A stretch of DNA of 64,000 nucleotides, taken from assembly GCF_029784135.1 (NCBI RefSeq), contig NC_073745.1, positions 278,291,803-278,355,802 of the forward strand. Reading direction: 5' to 3'. Below are positions 22,216-34,574 of the stretch, piece after piece. The DNA is from Toxorhynchites rutilus septentrionalis (taxonomy: Eukaryota; Arthropoda; Insecta; Diptera; Culicidae). The position numbers and the translations under genes were made by a program. The notes below the pieces were generated by a model. That model worked only from the letters and a program-made list of their open reading frames with translations. It was not told where the DNA came from and searched no databases. The first letter of the stretch is position 1; each line of letters begins with the position of its first letter.

Positions 22216-25200
22216 TTCAAGGGGTGAGATAGGGTCAACTTTCATTCAATCGTTGTTCAGTGAAAAATTAATATTATTCAACAATTCCTGGAACACTTAC
22301 AAACCCACACCCTACAGAAACGTGTCCATGTCACCCCACACAACATGCAAACATTACAATGTAATTAATTGTTACCAAACTTACTGTTTCGCTGTATCAA
22401 ATTGTTCCTCTTCTGTAGGCGAACTGAACTTTACTGCACAATACACGAAAAGTTTGTTTAATCAGCGAAAAAAAAATTTAAAACCACGATCGGAAAACTT
22501 ACATTTTCTGACAATCAAAGTGCTTGATGTGTTCATGCTACCGTTTCCCTCCACCTGTAAAATTTTATCAAAGTTTTTTTCGTTAGGTACGTACGGTTCA
22601 ACAATAGAAGGAGATGACATAATAAAAAATCCAAGTTGAGCCGTACTTATCGAGATAGAGCGATGGTCCAAATCACCCCGTGTTACCCTACATTTGATCA
22701 TGTTTTTTTTCAATGAAAGTTTTTCACATATATTCAACACGAGCAAATGAATATATCTTTCGCTGAAGCTGTCCATCCAATTTGAAGCATCGTTGAAAAG
22801 TGTCACTTGCAGCATCTGCACATGATAAATATTTGATTCGATGGTATTTTTCGATGCTACTAGCTGGGATGTGCCAGTTGCAATTCTTCGAAACACTCTT
22901 CACTCCCGAACCAAGGTATGCTGCCTTCAATCTTGTTTGATTCCCATTTCAGTGGGAGTCCCGGGACAACTTCGATATGCATAAATGCACGTGTGCTGTT
23001 CATATTCGGATGTTGGCACAAGTTTTCGCCTCCGCCACCCACACCCTCTCTTCGTCTGATCACTTCGTGCCAAATGCAAGTGTCAAACAAGTGGATTGCT
23101 TATGCACAATCGGTAACGAGTGTACGTATACCCAAACGTCGATTGCAACACAGAAGTCTAACCCAAACTGCACGCTCTGATGCACTCTATATAATCCTCG
23201 CCACACTCTCGCCGGCACACAGCCATGCATGTTAAATAAGTATTTCATATGCAAATCAATTATCGGCGCCACTTCAATGTTGCACGGTAAGCCTTCGCCT
23301 TTACCCAGAACCCAGGATATTTTACTACCAAACACAGAATGGAACGCTGTTTCGTTTGCTTTTCTAGGCTGACCAGCAAAATTTGATTCATCGTCGAGAG
23401 TTTCGTTTTAATGATTGCGCACTGATTACAAGAATGTTTCAAGTGTCTTAATTTCATTAATATTTATGAATATAAATAGACGGTAAGAAAATTGGAAAAC
23501 GCTGGCAAATCTCCCCCTCATTGTTGCAAGCATTATTATTATTATCACTATTATTATTTGTGGCGTTTGGTAATGTCACACAGTGCTTCTTTGTGGGCAA
23601 TGGTTTCAATTTGCTACGAAACTCGTGAAACCACACTGCCACCCACACAACTGAAATCGTCAAAGTTCCCTCCCTGCTATGGCATACTTGGCAAAACGAA
23701 TAGGAGCAGCCAGTGGCTTTGATTGAATGGCGTTTTGAGTGGTTGGAATGGGGGTGAAAAATATGCACATTTCCACGCACCTTGTTGGAAGTCCGTGGAA
23801 TATGTTCTATTCAATTCGTTTCCCGGACAAATAGAACGAGAGCGGCACACAATGGTATGTATAAAAATGGGTTCAGAAAAATGCATACTTTACACCTAAG
23901 GTCTGTGATGGGAGCGATGTTTGTGTTCAGTACACCTATGTTACAGTTGCAGTAATAGTTTACGACTGTTTCATTATTGATGTTGAATAACAAATTTCTG
24001 AAAAAGGTATGAGTAATTTCAATCACCTAATCTGGTTATATCGAATATATCTATCGAGGTTATGAAACAAATTATTTCGCAAGTGGTTGATGCATCAACG
24101 AATTCAGATGAGGATCACTATTACAGACTGGAGTGAAACTTAACTTATTACCATTCCGACGATGAACATTCGTCAATCTAATTCTGAAAAATTCAGTTTG
24201 TATTACACAAGGGTTGTTTGGAATGTTCATAGAAATTACATAAAAAGGCTTTTATTGTTCCCAAACAGTTATGCTTCCATTAGGGGTATTATACAATTAT
24301 GAAATCAATGTCACGGTCTACCTATATTTATAGACTGACTAAACCTGATAAGTGATTTTAACGTGACTGTACTTCCACAAATGCCGGATATCTTTCATGT
24401 CGTGTAACGCATATAACCTTCTCCGAAGTGATTCGGCTGAATGAAATGAAAAAGATGGTATAGTCAAAGTGGGTTAGATTTTCGAGAGCACAATCACAAT
24501 ATATGTATAGAGGTTTCAATTCATCATCGAAATTAGTCTTCATTATGATAAACATTTTCGGAAAAATGAGTAAATGTGAGGACACAAAGAAAATGACGAG
24601 AATGTAAAAAAAATGACAAAAAACGTACCTGAAACGACTGTTGGACGTTCATGAAAGTACTATTAAATCTTCTACTGGTCTTTGTGCCGGAAACATCGTG
24701 AAGAAAACCTTTAGGGGAAGTTGGGGCATAGTGGTTACCCTAAGGAATATGCCCATTTCCAGTGTCCACATACCGATTTAATTCCCGTTTCTCGAAGAAT
24801 ATTATAGGTCAACTCATTGTTGTTCAAGATATCAAACGGCTTTTACTATAAAAATTCAAATAGTACACTTTTCATCATCGTTTGTGGTAGTGAAAACTCG
24901 TAGTTTTTGTTGCTCTCTCAGTTGTCGCGTGATCGATTTAGCGTTATAGTGCTCTCCCTCCGACACGTGTAAACATTGGCATGACGAACAGTTTGTTTGC
25001 CTTCGTCTAATACATCGAGTGTGAGGTTATCGTAGTGAGTGTATCACAACCGAAAGCCATCGAACATGGATGGACTGAGCATGCAGTGGCGTCAGCTAAG
25101 TTTTCTTTTTCCATACAAACATACAGCTTAATTTACTTTACAGTCTAAATTGTAGACCATCTAAAGACTTTAAACCCGCTTCTCTCTCCACAGCAAACTA

Positions 25201-25756
25201 TTGCAATTGTTCTGGCGTACTTGTCTCTCGTGTTCTCATTATTATTTTGCTTCTTTCTTTTCTGGAGACAGTTGCAGTAATGGAATGGAAATGTGAAAAA
25301 CTTATATTATGAGGAATTCTTAGATCCACAGATGCATAAATTCATAAATTTTAAAATCCATAGATTAAAAAAATTCATATAATTTTTTATTATACTCATA
25401 AATTCTTTAATTCTTTTTTTTTATTTTTTAAAATCATTAGTTTTTTAATCTTTCAATTCATTAATTCATAACTCTCTTTCAATCCATCCCACCGTCGCAA
25501 TCGAAGTTCTATAAAGAATACACTCGATGGTTTACGGAATTATTCGCAGGTCCGATTGATTTCTGATTGCTCTCGGTGACCTTCTCAGGTTTCCTAAAGA
25601 TCTCCGTTACTACGAATGGGGTTGAATGAAGACTATGCGTATGGAATAACGGATTATAGTTATAGGTTGTTTTTAAACATGTTTTAGGGTTAGCTTCTCA
25701 GATTTCCCCCAGTGAATTCTCCACCGTCGTAGTTGGATTGCGACTATACAACTATA
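22216..25756. other. Non-coding stretch, no gene recognised
   Basis: Several frames of 90-150 codons exist (for example 22175-22639 plus, 22462-22896 minus, 23457-23780 minus), but their translations lack domains and overlap each other on both strands. A short (ATT)n run lies at 23523-23560. The region 22900-23900 is slightly less AT-rich and looks unique. It could be intron or intergenic sequence of a host locus outside the window. Confidence 0.4.
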
Positions 25757-25998
25757 CTATATAACAATTTCCCTTTGAAGGGGGGCAACCACTTCAAAGT
25801 ACTCCCCATCGAATGCAACACACTTATGCCAGCGCTCCAATCCTCGAGAATTATATTCAATTTGCGGTATGGCCATCAGCGCCATCTTCGATTTTATCTC
25901 ATCTCGGGTGCTGAAACCTAATTTCTTGAGTCGTTCGAATAGGAAAACGTCGCAGGGAGCCAAATCAGGTGAATTCGGAGGTTGCGAAGGTTTTTAGT
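25757..25998 (-). pseudogene. Mariner transposase C-terminal fragment
   Basis: The minus-strand translation begins PPNSPDLAPCDVFLF, the third-aspartate block of DD34D mariner transposases. It runs through FSTRDEIKSKM to ERWHKCVAFDGEYFE, the characteristic C-terminal end. About 80 residues of the roughly 345 in a full mariner transposase remain. There is no stop within the fragment, but both ends are truncated and no inverted terminal repeat was found nearby. It is a different lineage from the DD37E-like element at 28743-30009. Confidence 0.8.
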
Positions 25999-26394
25999 CA
26001 AATATTCACTAATAATGATTGATTTCGCAAATTTTGCAAATTGTACAAAATCGAGGCATACACAATAGCAGATGTACCCAATAATACTTTTAGAAGTGTA
26101 AGTGTATTAAAGTGTATCCCACTACAAATTTCATAGAATGTCAATGAGAGATGAGCCAACCTACAAAATAGAAGAAAAATAAAAACGGGTGACTAAAAGC
26201 GCCACACGGTATTGATTCCGTGAACTTTTTTGATCAAGATGGTATATAGGAGTTCAATTAATTTTATAGGTTTTCCTTCTCAGGATACCTAAAAACAATT
26301 TCTGTCGCGTGTAGTGACATATCAGAGTTTCAGATTTTCGTTTCGTAGAGTGCTCGTTAGTTAGCGTTTATATAATCACATCACTTACCGCAGT
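25999..26394. other. Non-coding, nothing recognised
   Basis: AT-rich sequence with short chance frames only. Confidence 0.4.
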
Positions 26395-26720
26395 GAATCC
26401 TGATTCTTACCTCGGCCCACTAACAACTATCCGCTCCATGATAAACGCTAGGGAACCACGCTATAGAGGCGACCCTTCTGGCCTTCGGGCGGCGAATATC
26501 ATACTAACATTCCTTCCCTTCCCCTGGTGACTGTAAGGACGTGGCCGGCGTCGTTATTGACCATTTAAAGCTCGAATGACCGAAAATTGCACAACGAGAA
26601 TGATTTGCTAGTCGCAAGCGTCATTCTGTGTGTTTTTTGTGCAATTTGGTTGGTTCAGGTCAATCACGGAGAGCAACTACGAATTGTATAGTCTACCCAA
26701 GCTCAAGCTCAAGCTCAGAA
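26395..26720 (+). repeat. GC-rich repeat with (AAGCTC)n tail, LINE or SINE 3'-end candidate
   Basis: The segment is clearly more GC-rich than its surroundings, with phrases such as CGACCCTTCTGGCCTTCGGG and ACGTGGCCGGCGTCG. It ends in a short hexamer tail, AAGCTC about three times at 26699-26716. A GC-rich body with a short tandem tail is the layout of the 3' end of some non-LTR elements or their SINE partners. No second copy is in the window and no coding part is visible. Confidence 0.35.
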
Positions 26721-27872
26721 AAAAAGGTGAAAAATCGAACTTTTTTTTTGCTTGGAGGTGTAGTGGTCACCTAGTGGGGACAAATACATATCAAGCTAAA
26801 TGGGATAGATTTATGCGTTTTTTTCGTCCAAATTTGTTCAAATCATATTTGAGATAGTAGGTACATGTATGAAATAAGCTTGGCCTATTCACCTAGATTC
26901 ACAATTTAAATTTTCTCTTGCATAAAAAAACGTAGTAAGAAACACATAACGTTCCGCATAATGAGGCTTAGTTCAGCTGGAGTAGCATATTTATCCAGAG
27001 TCAAAGCCATAAAAGGATCTACTTCAAGAGCAGAATGTGATGAGGTATATCAGTTTTAGTAAACAGAACATTGTAAGTTGTTATTTACCTATGACCACTT
27101 TGCCCCCAAACATGAAAATAATTTCTATGCTAATTAATTGCTGAGATTAAACAAAATATCTGTTCACCTCACCTAGAATATGTGAACAGTCGTCCAAACT
27201 GATGATTTATCCAACATATCAGATTGAATAAACTAAATTTCACGAGAAATTCCTTAGATACCATGCGGACAGAACTACGGCCGAATTGTTATCGAGAAAG
27301 TAATTTCTGTTTTTATTTATATTTTGACAGCTCTACTGAAGTACAGGGTGACTCAAAAGTCATTAAATTCTTCAAACATAAGGTAACTATCAATACGGCA
27401 TCTAAAGTCAATAGTTATACTACCAAACAAGCAACCAATTTGCCCCCACTACCCCTACATGGTTTATTCAACTGGGGACTACCCTGCTTATTTATCTGTT
27501 CAAACCCCAACCGGGAACTTATGGGGAGTGATCGTACGAAGAATAGATGCAGCTAACATGCAGCATGAGAGTTTCAAGGAGCTTAAACAAGCAGCTAACT
27601 CTGCGTAGAGCGAGGTACAAATTTCTACATGTCGTTACTTTGTCGAAAGCACGCCGAATTGGTTGGGAACTAAGTTTGACCTACGAATTATGATATTGTA
27701 ATTCATTCGAAATTGCTGTTGATTTTGTAGAGGATTGAAAGTTTTTCGTCTGATTCAATAGCTATGAAACATCGGTATTTTTGTTATTTGAATATTTCGC
27801 ACTTAAAGTAAACAATGAAGTTCAGATGGCCAACCTTATAACAAAGAAAATTATTATAGCCTACATCATATA
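26721..27872. other. Non-coding, nothing recognised
   Basis: One plus-strand frame of 110 codons (27224-27556) has a translation without known domains. Nothing else was seen. Confidence 0.4.
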
Positions 27873-28263
27873 AAGTAATGCTTCGAATTCCGGACGCTCA
27901 AGCGCTTACCAATATAACTTCAACTACTAAAAAATATTGACATATCACAGCATGAAAAATTAGCGTTCCTATAGAATTAGAAGGCCTTCATCTAAGTTAT
28001 GAATCACAGAATTCCACAAAATCATGTTATATTTGTTCAAAATATGAAATTTCTTTCATCGTGTCGTGATTTTAAATCCGGACACTTTTTTGATCATGCT
28101 TTGAAATCCGGACACTTGTTTTCTTTGCAATTCTTTGAGAGTAATTATTTATTAATTCTTGTAGTACTTATTAACAGGTGCGTCATAAGTAGCGGGACTA
28201 AATGGAAACACGTTTGGTACATTTTTTTTTATTAATTCAATTATTTATTGTATTTTTACAAGA

Positions 28264-28281
28264 TTACCACTACAAGATGGC

Positions 28282-28361
<80 letters not shown>

Positions 28362-28740
28362 TACCCCCATATATAGGCCCTTTCATTTGATACACATATT
28401 GATGGGGTTCTGAGGGAATATGTAATCCACCATTTTGCAGCGGCCGCCATCTTGGATTTACAGTTTTCATAAATAACTGTGTTCTACTAGTCAAGCCCTT
28501 CCGTTTGATACCCATATTGATGGGGTTTAGAGAACATATTAAATCCGCCATTTTGCAGCGGCCGTCATTTTGGATTTTCAAGATCATGAAATACACACTT
28601 TTATAATGACTGCAGAGATAAAGATGTGTTCCAAATTTCAGATCATTCAGTCAACAAAAAGGGGGTTAAATATCTATTAATGTGGGACAGCGCTACAGAC
28701 AAAGTTACATAGTTACCCACTTACATATAAACGGGCCATA
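28264..28740 (+). repeat. Dispersed repeat family C, tandem double unit
   Basis: Two ~130-bp units each contain GATACACATATTGATGGGG, AATCCGCCATTTTGCAGCGG and CATCTTGGATTT. A tail follows with AAGATGTGTTCCAAATTTCAG and ATATAAACGGGCC, matching 8200-8340. The start of the first unit is interrupted by the (TA)n tract at 28285-28358. Non-coding. Confidence 0.65.
28285..28358. repeat. (TA)n microsatellite, about 37 units
   Basis: An uninterrupted AT dinucleotide run directly after GATGGCGCC. Like the tract at 3207-3292, it sits within a retroelement-tail-like repeat. Confidence 0.97.
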
Positions 28741-28894
28741 TAAAGGGTGTGTCACATCAAATTGCATCACGAAAAAAACGCTGTAGAAATTTAATTTTTA
28801 GGAATTATATCTTCAGCTTTCGCTTATAATCAGATAAGAGTGTATAGATCACGTTGGCCATGCTGCACTGTCAATTTTTCGTAAATTTGGAAAA

Positions 28895-29308
28895 ATGTCG
28901 TCGAACGAAAAAGAGCGTCGTGAATTAATCCTGCGCACTCATTTCGAGAATCCGAAGTTGTCACATCGGGACATCGGTAAGATGCTGGGAATCGTCCAAT
29001 CCACGGTCAGCAGAGTACTAAAACGATACTTCGAGAACCTAACCATCGACCGGAAGGTGAAGAACGGCAAAAATGGATGCTCCGTCAGTGAAAAAGATCA
29101 CAAGCGCGTAGTTAAGCAGTTTAGACGTGATCCGAGAAGTTCGGTCCGGGATGTCGCCAATAAGCTGAATTTGTCAAGTTCATTCGTCCAGCGGACCAAG
29201 CAGCGGGAGGACCTGCGTACATACAAGGTTCAGAAGGCTCCTAACCGCGACGAAAGGCAAAACATGGTGGGGAAGACGCGAGCCCGGAAGCTGTACACCG
29301 AAAGCTGA
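28895..29308 (+). pseudogene. Mariner transposase, N-terminal DNA-binding part
   Basis: The frame opens at ATG 28895. The translation has two helix-turn-helix-like regions: SHRDIGKMLGIVQSTVSRVLKRY (about residues 23-45) and SSVRDVANKLNLSSSFVQRTK (about 81-101). They are joined by a basic linker, as in the bipartite N-terminal domain that binds the terminal repeats. A stop at 29306-29308 precedes the catalytic domain. A frame slip near the end is likely, because the LRTYKVQKAPNRDERQN wording normally runs straight into the first catalytic aspartate region. Confidence 0.85.
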
Positions 29309-29326
29309 CGAAGCCGCATTGCCTGG

Positions 29327-29842
29327 AAATGGACGACGAAACATACGTCAAAGCGGACTTTCGTCAGCTGCCGGGCCTGTTGTTCTTCTCCGCAGAGGAC
29401 AAATTTAGCGTTCCGGAGGAGATTCGCAAGCAGAAACTATCCAAGTTGTTTGGTGTGGCAAGCGATTTGCTCTTGCGGAAAGCGGAGCGCCCCCTTCGTG
29501 ATGGTTTACCTTAAGGTTTACCTTAAGGAGTGTCTACAGAAGCGCTTACTACTACTATTGAAGCAGCACGAGGGCCCGACCATCTTCTGGCCGGATCTCG
29601 CTTCGTGCCACTATTCAAAGGACGTGTTGGAGTGGTACGAAGCCAACGGGGTCACCTTCGTGCCAAAGGAAATGAACCCACCCAACGCGCTTCGCCCAAT
29701 AGAGAAATATTGGGCGATTATGAAGCAGGTCCTCCGGAAGAACCCAAAAGTTGTCAAATCGGAGGCGGACTTCAAGAGAAATGGATTTCTGTTCAAAAAA
29801 AACTACAACCTGACGTTGTACAGAACCTTATGGACGGGGTAG
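29327..29842 (+). pseudogene. Mariner transposase, catalytic part
   Basis: The first aspartate lies in MDDETYVKADF (from 29329). The second is in WPDLASCHYS, and the final glutamate is in ALRPIEKYWA. I count 35 residues between the second D and the E. The surrounding wording matches the DD37E group known from mosquitoes, so two residues appear to be missing just before LRPIE. A frame change lies between 29440 and 29470, and a 12-bp tandem duplication (TTACCTTAAGGT) sits at 29505-29528. The frame ends at 29840-29842, and the inverted right end follows about 100 bases later. Confidence 0.8.
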
Positions 29843-30409
29843 AGAGGAAGGTGCGAGCATACGGGCTTGGGCTCGAAGTATGAATAAAAAGAAAATGCCA
29901 AAAGTTGTTTAATAGTTTTTATTTTACTGTCTAAAATTTTCAAAAGGATCGGTCTACTGGGCGAATTTCTACAGTTTTTCCGTGATGCATTTTGATGTGA
30001 CACACCCTTTAATCGACCTCGTGCTGTATACCGAAGAATTTTGGGGTTTCCCGGGTCGAAAATCTTTGCTCCACACTCCATACTCCATACTCAGGCATCT
30101 AACATACCCTTATGCAACTCCTTCAATGAGAAATTTAATCGTCAACTTTTGACCGTCCGGATTTAAAAGCATTTTCTTTTAAAAGCTTTCTATTCCGGAC
30201 ATGGGTTTGTGAAATTCACATTGATTTTTGATTTTTTCCATTTTATTGTTAACAGTTTGGTACTATGTTTGACACTAAGCTAAATTGACACAATAGTAAC
30301 TATCAATCACATTAATTCATCATGCAAAAAATATCATGGTTTAGGCATGATATGAATGTAATGAAAAAGTGTCCGGATTAAAAAGCGTCCGAATTCAGTA
30401 GCATCACTG

Positions 30410-31439
30410 TACATCATTTCAAAAGAGCTCTTACACATCTTTGGAAACCTGAAAAACGAGTGGTTTCAACGGTATCACTCGTTGTGTATTTGCTATACAA
30501 CTATCAAACATTTTCAACATTTTCCAAAGTAATACAAGAGTGAAATAGTTTTATTTTAATATTTTTATTCAATGTTTAGTTTTGTAGAATTTATGGATTT
30601 TTGAATCCGGTTATGAAGAAGATGGTTGTTAATCTCAATCAATTGCCATTGAATTCGTAGAATTAGACATTGAAATCGGTTAATCTTACATCCTGAAGGA
30701 TAGATAATACATTAGAAAAATAATCATTGGAAAGATAAATTCATTTTTATATGCGTTCACTTCGGTAAAAAATAAACATAGACGAATCTGACCAACTTAG
30801 ATTTCAACGAAATGTCCTTGACATGTTTTAAAATAGAAAAAAGTTTGCAAAACATATCAATCGCAATAGTTTACACACAAAAATATTACAAGTTGAACGT
30901 TAGTCATTATTTTTCAAAGAAAACATGAAAAAGTTGTCAATAGAATAACTCTTTCTCTCTAGAAGTTTCCTGCTTCTGATGTATGGAAAATTTTTTCGTA
31001 GTTGTCTGGGCTATTCATATTTTTTTCAGAATTTTAATTTTCAAAATATTTTTTTACAATTGCATTTGAAAAAAAAGTTTGATATTGAAAAAACACAAAT
31101 AATTTTACTATGAAAAAAAGTTGAGAAAAAATCTCAAAATTAAAAAAAAAAATCGAAATTATAAGAAATTGTTTGAGTTTCATTTTAGAATATCAAACTT
31201 TATTGGAAAAAACATGGTTCGAAAATTAAAATATATTTTTTCTTAAATCATGTCTTTTGAAAATTCTTAGAAAATTATATGAATATCTTATAGGAAAATA
31301 AGGAGGAAATTGTTTTAGCTTTCATCAAATAATATTAAACAAATTAAAAATATCCCATACAATGACTAACAAGTAATCCATACATTGGATGAAGGCACTG
31401 CTACAAGGAAAGAGTTAGGCCTTCTACACATTATGCAAC
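30410..31439. other. Very AT-rich non-coding stretch
   Basis: Long A and T runs, especially 30990-31350. No frame longer than about 60 codons and no repeat partner seen. Confidence 0.45.
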
Positions 31440-32095
31440 TGAAACATAGACTGTATTTTTTGACATAGGATTATGTCTTTCGGGAACACATTGGGGTACA
31501 GATTGAAAATCTAAAATCGAGCACATCGTGAAAATTGTCCAATTTTAAACGCTCAGTCATTTCATGATGGATTGAAGAAATTTTTGCGTCAATCGATTTT
31601 GGCACTCCATAACAATGTTTTATATTGAAGAAAATAATATATGTCATGAAACTAACTATCGAACAATTGAAAAATCTCAACCCATTTCTGATTGTTCGGA
31701 ATTGACGACACTTGCGGCGGGTTCCTAACAGAGACATCAAAACCAAACTGCCTGGGGGAAATTGACATTGGAAATACATGAAAGTAGGGGGAGCTTTTGT
31801 TCCTACCGAAATATATTCCCTAACAGAGACATCAAAACCAAGCTGCCTGGGGGAAATCGACATTGGAAATGTATGAAAGTAGGGGGAGTTTTTGTTCCTA
31901 CCGAAATGTGTTCCCTAACAGAGACATCAAAACCAAGCTGCCTGGGGGAAAATCGGCATTGTAAATACATGAGAGTAGGGGGAGCTTTTGTTCCTACCGA
32001 AATATATTACCTAACAGAGACATCAAAACCAAGCTGCCTGGGGGAGATCGACATTGCAAATGTATGCAAGTCGGGGGCATTTTTATATGGCAAGT
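31440..32095 (+). repeat. Dispersed repeat family E, copy with four 95-bp tandem units
   Basis: The unique flank 31440-31720 matches 2033-2350 in inverse. The array follows, with units starting at CCTAACAGAGACATCAAAACC near 31723, 31819, 31914 and 32010, spaced 96, 95 and 96 bases. Each unit has CCAAGCTGCCTGGGGG, a CATTGGAAAT-type phrase, and GTAGGGGGAGCTTTTGTTCC. The units are much more alike than those at 19320-19870, which suggests recent homogenisation. An open frame runs through the array only because the unit is near a multiple of three. Confidence 0.85.
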
Positions 32096-32865
32096 AGGGT
32101 GAGTGATTCGATTAATTCTAGCAAATAAGATTCAAATTTGGAACTTCAGTGTTCGTGAAATTTCATATCAACGACCGATCGTGTATTGTGAAAAATTTAG
32201 CGCAAGTGTAAGTGTAAAATTGTGTATGGTAGCAGTAAAAAATGACTTGATATATGTCTGTTTTGTTGTATTCATTTTCACCCAAGGATTGATTATACGG
32301 CGAGAAAAATTGGAAAATTGAGGAAATATTAGAAAAAGTGATTTCCCATATGCTCTACATATGGTATTAGGTGCTGTTAGTCCAATTAAAATTCGCAATG
32401 AGTTCAATAAACAATTTGAAAGTAAAAGTTATAAAAGAAAATTTCCTTTTCCATTTCAAATATGTTATCTCTCTATTAAAGTAGCATGTTTTTACTGATG
32501 ACAAAAATTGATAATTGTGTTCGGTATTGGTAATTATCTTATATAACACTGGTGAGTTTTTTTCTCTTTGTTTCATCCATACATAACATAGGAGGCATCT
32601 CGTTCCACTTCGGTATTTTTTATCTGATACGCACCATCCAACGACTGTTTACCATCCTTCTGTCATTATTACTCGGTAAACACTGGTGAAGTGAACAAAA
32701 GATACCCAACAACCAAACAAAACGGTCCTATTCAGGGCCACCAAATCATTATCAAAGAGTTCAACGATGTAATTTTTTTAAACATATCCAAAATCCACAG
32801 CTAGCCCAACGGAATCCTACGTCAACTATGCGGTCGTGTATCGGACACAACCCTCTTGTGGCTTT
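32096..32865. other. Non-coding, nothing recognised
   Basis: AT-rich with chance frames of at most about 79 codons. Confidence 0.4.
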
Positions 32866-33680
32866 TTATAGTTTACATAGTCTCGGGACCAAAGGCGCTA
32901 GACATTTTTATATTTTTTCTTGACAGCTGAGGTTTTTAACATCACATTTTCGAATATCAGAGAGGTGTTTTGTTTCGTTTTTGAGTTATGATTTTTAAAA
33001 TTTCACTTGCTTTCAGTTTTCGTTCAATATTCCTATACGACTGGACTACATTTGTGCAACTAGAATCCAATTTTGCGCATGTATGGTATTTTTTAGAAGA
33101 AGACAAACTGATGGGCTTCAAATTGGTATATCGATCATCTGAATCGGCTCAGTATTTTCAAAATTATTAATTTTTAAAACAAGCCATTTTTGGAAAAAAG
33201 GGAAAAATAATTTTTCGGACCATGGGTATTTTTGAAAAATCTTTACTCAAGTACAAAAAAAAAACGTCTCTCTGAATTTTGGATATGTTATAAGAAAAAA
33301 CCTCACCTTTGAAGAAAAAATATAAAAAAATATTGCGCTCTTGATTCCGAGTCCATGAAAACTATAAAAAACAAATACAATCAATTATTATAAAATAAAA
33401 ATCTAAAATTTTTGTAAGTATAATATTTTTTCAAAAAGGACTAGCTAATTGACTTTAATTTGATATGTCGATAATCTGAATCTCTCCAGAGTTCAAAAGT
33501 TATGAATTTTAGAAAAAAGTCATTTTCGAAAAAAAAGGAAAAAAGTCGATTATTCGGACCACCGTAAAATGAAAATGGTCACTCTAATAAAAAAATAAAT
33601 AAATACCGGTCTAATATTTTTCGGCAAGGAACAAAAATACCACTTTTCATGAAAATCTGAAAACCACTATATCGGATTAG
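32866..33680. mobile_element. Fold-back element, copy 2 (centre and right arm)
   Basis: It starts at TCTCGGGACCAAAGGCGCTAG, passes through the central CAATATTCCTATACGACTGG (33027), and ends near AAAACCACTATATCGGATTAG (33659). It follows the same order as the right half of 20485-22050. The distal left arm is absent. Non-coding. Confidence 0.7.
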
Positions 33681-34574
33681 CATGAAATGGCTTGAAAACA
33701 TGCCAAGAACATGTCAAACAAGAGAATTTACACTTAACATATTGCGGACTGCTCACGAGGTTTCTCGTGTTTCGCGTTCCGTCTGTTACGGATGGATCAC
33801 GAAATAACCAGTGTTTTCTACACTTGAAGGTTAAATCCTTGGTTTCGCAAGAATCTAACAAGGCCTACCGATGCCTTGCCTTCGTCTCATCCATCACGAA
33901 GGAAACGATCTCATTCGTGGAATCCGAACAAATGAAGCGTTCAAGTTTGCCCCAAAACGTGCGGTCCTTAATGTGTTAAAAATGTTAAGAGCATAACATT
34001 ATTTTTTCAGTAGTCTCCATACAAAAATGCCATATTCTTCAGGAACTATAAAAGATACAAAGTTGTCGTCCTCGACAAAAATTCATATTTTAATAAAATT
34101 GAAGCGCCCCGCATGGTTTGGGCATCTTCTTTTTTTGATAAATAAAAACACAACTTTTTCTTGCTGCAGGAGGCACGACCGTTCCTCTCCGCGGCAGACG
34201 ATCGACTATCCTTTTTCTTTATTTCTGTCTTCTCTTCTCATCGTTCACAGAGGATGTATAGTGCTCTAAAAAACTAAAATCAACAAACTATGAATCGCAC
34301 GATCCGCAAACGAGAATCGTTCTAGATAAGGTAGGGATCGACCCGACCTTATCTAGAACCTATCACGAAAAATTAGATAAACAGAACCCGTTTGTATTTG
34401 AGGTCGTTGCAAAAAACTATGTCGAATACACTATCTTGACACAAAAATAGGATTAGTTTAAAGTTTTTCCAAGAAAACATGAAAAAGTTTTTGTAAATCG
34501 ATAACAATATTCAATATTGAATTCATAGGAGTTTTCAAAACTACCTTTCGATTTGCGATACAATCACTACTTCA
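33681..34574. other. Non-coding; includes a 14-bp-arm hairpin at 34319-34359
   Basis: The hairpin has GTTCTAGATAAGGT pairing with ACCTTATCTAGAAC around a 13-base loop that is itself partly symmetric (GGGATCGACCC). Short frames overlap on both strands at 33667-33979 without recognisable domains. Confidence 0.45.

Larger units (their letters stand above)
28743..30009 (+). mobile_element. Mariner-family transposon, DD37E-like, defective
   Basis: A 1267-bp element with inverted ends AAGGGTGTGTCACATCAAA (left) and the inverse TTTGATGTGACACACCCTT (right). They are flanked by TA at 28741-28742 and 30010-30011, the hallmark of Tc1/mariner transposons. Inside is a plus-strand transposase reading frame broken by at least two lesions. 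The terminal repeats remain close in sequence over about 30 bp, so the copy could in principle be moved by a related transposase in trans. Confidence 0.95.
27873..30408. mobile_element. TIR element with 'CCGGACGC' ends, filled by later insertions
   Basis: The left end AAGTAATGCTTCGAATTCCGGACGC and the inverse of the right end (CAGTGATGCTACTGAATTCGGACGC) pair imperfectly and are bounded by TA on both sides (27871-27872 and 30410-30411). Sub-terminal phrases AATCCGGACACTT (28074, 28108) and AGTGTCCGGATTAA (30368) also mirror each other. A family C repeat (28264-28740) and the mariner (28743-30009) lie between the ends and are presumably later insertions. No transposase of its own is visible. 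Confidence 0.45.

Noticed and set aside
22175..22896. Frames of 154 and 144 codons on opposite strands
   Set aside because: They overlap on opposite strands, and neither has a domain or a conserved pattern.
24714..27465. Possible inverted pair (TGGGGCATAGTGG near 24722 and TTGCCCCCACTACCCC near 27437)
   Set aside because: The matching part is short and interrupted, there is no flanking duplication, and similar words occur near 26755 and 27092, so borders cannot be defined.
31762..32097. Plus-strand frame with a repeated protein motif
   Set aside because: The frame results from the 95-96-bp tandem DNA unit. The spacing is not a constant multiple of three, and other copies of the family have no frame.
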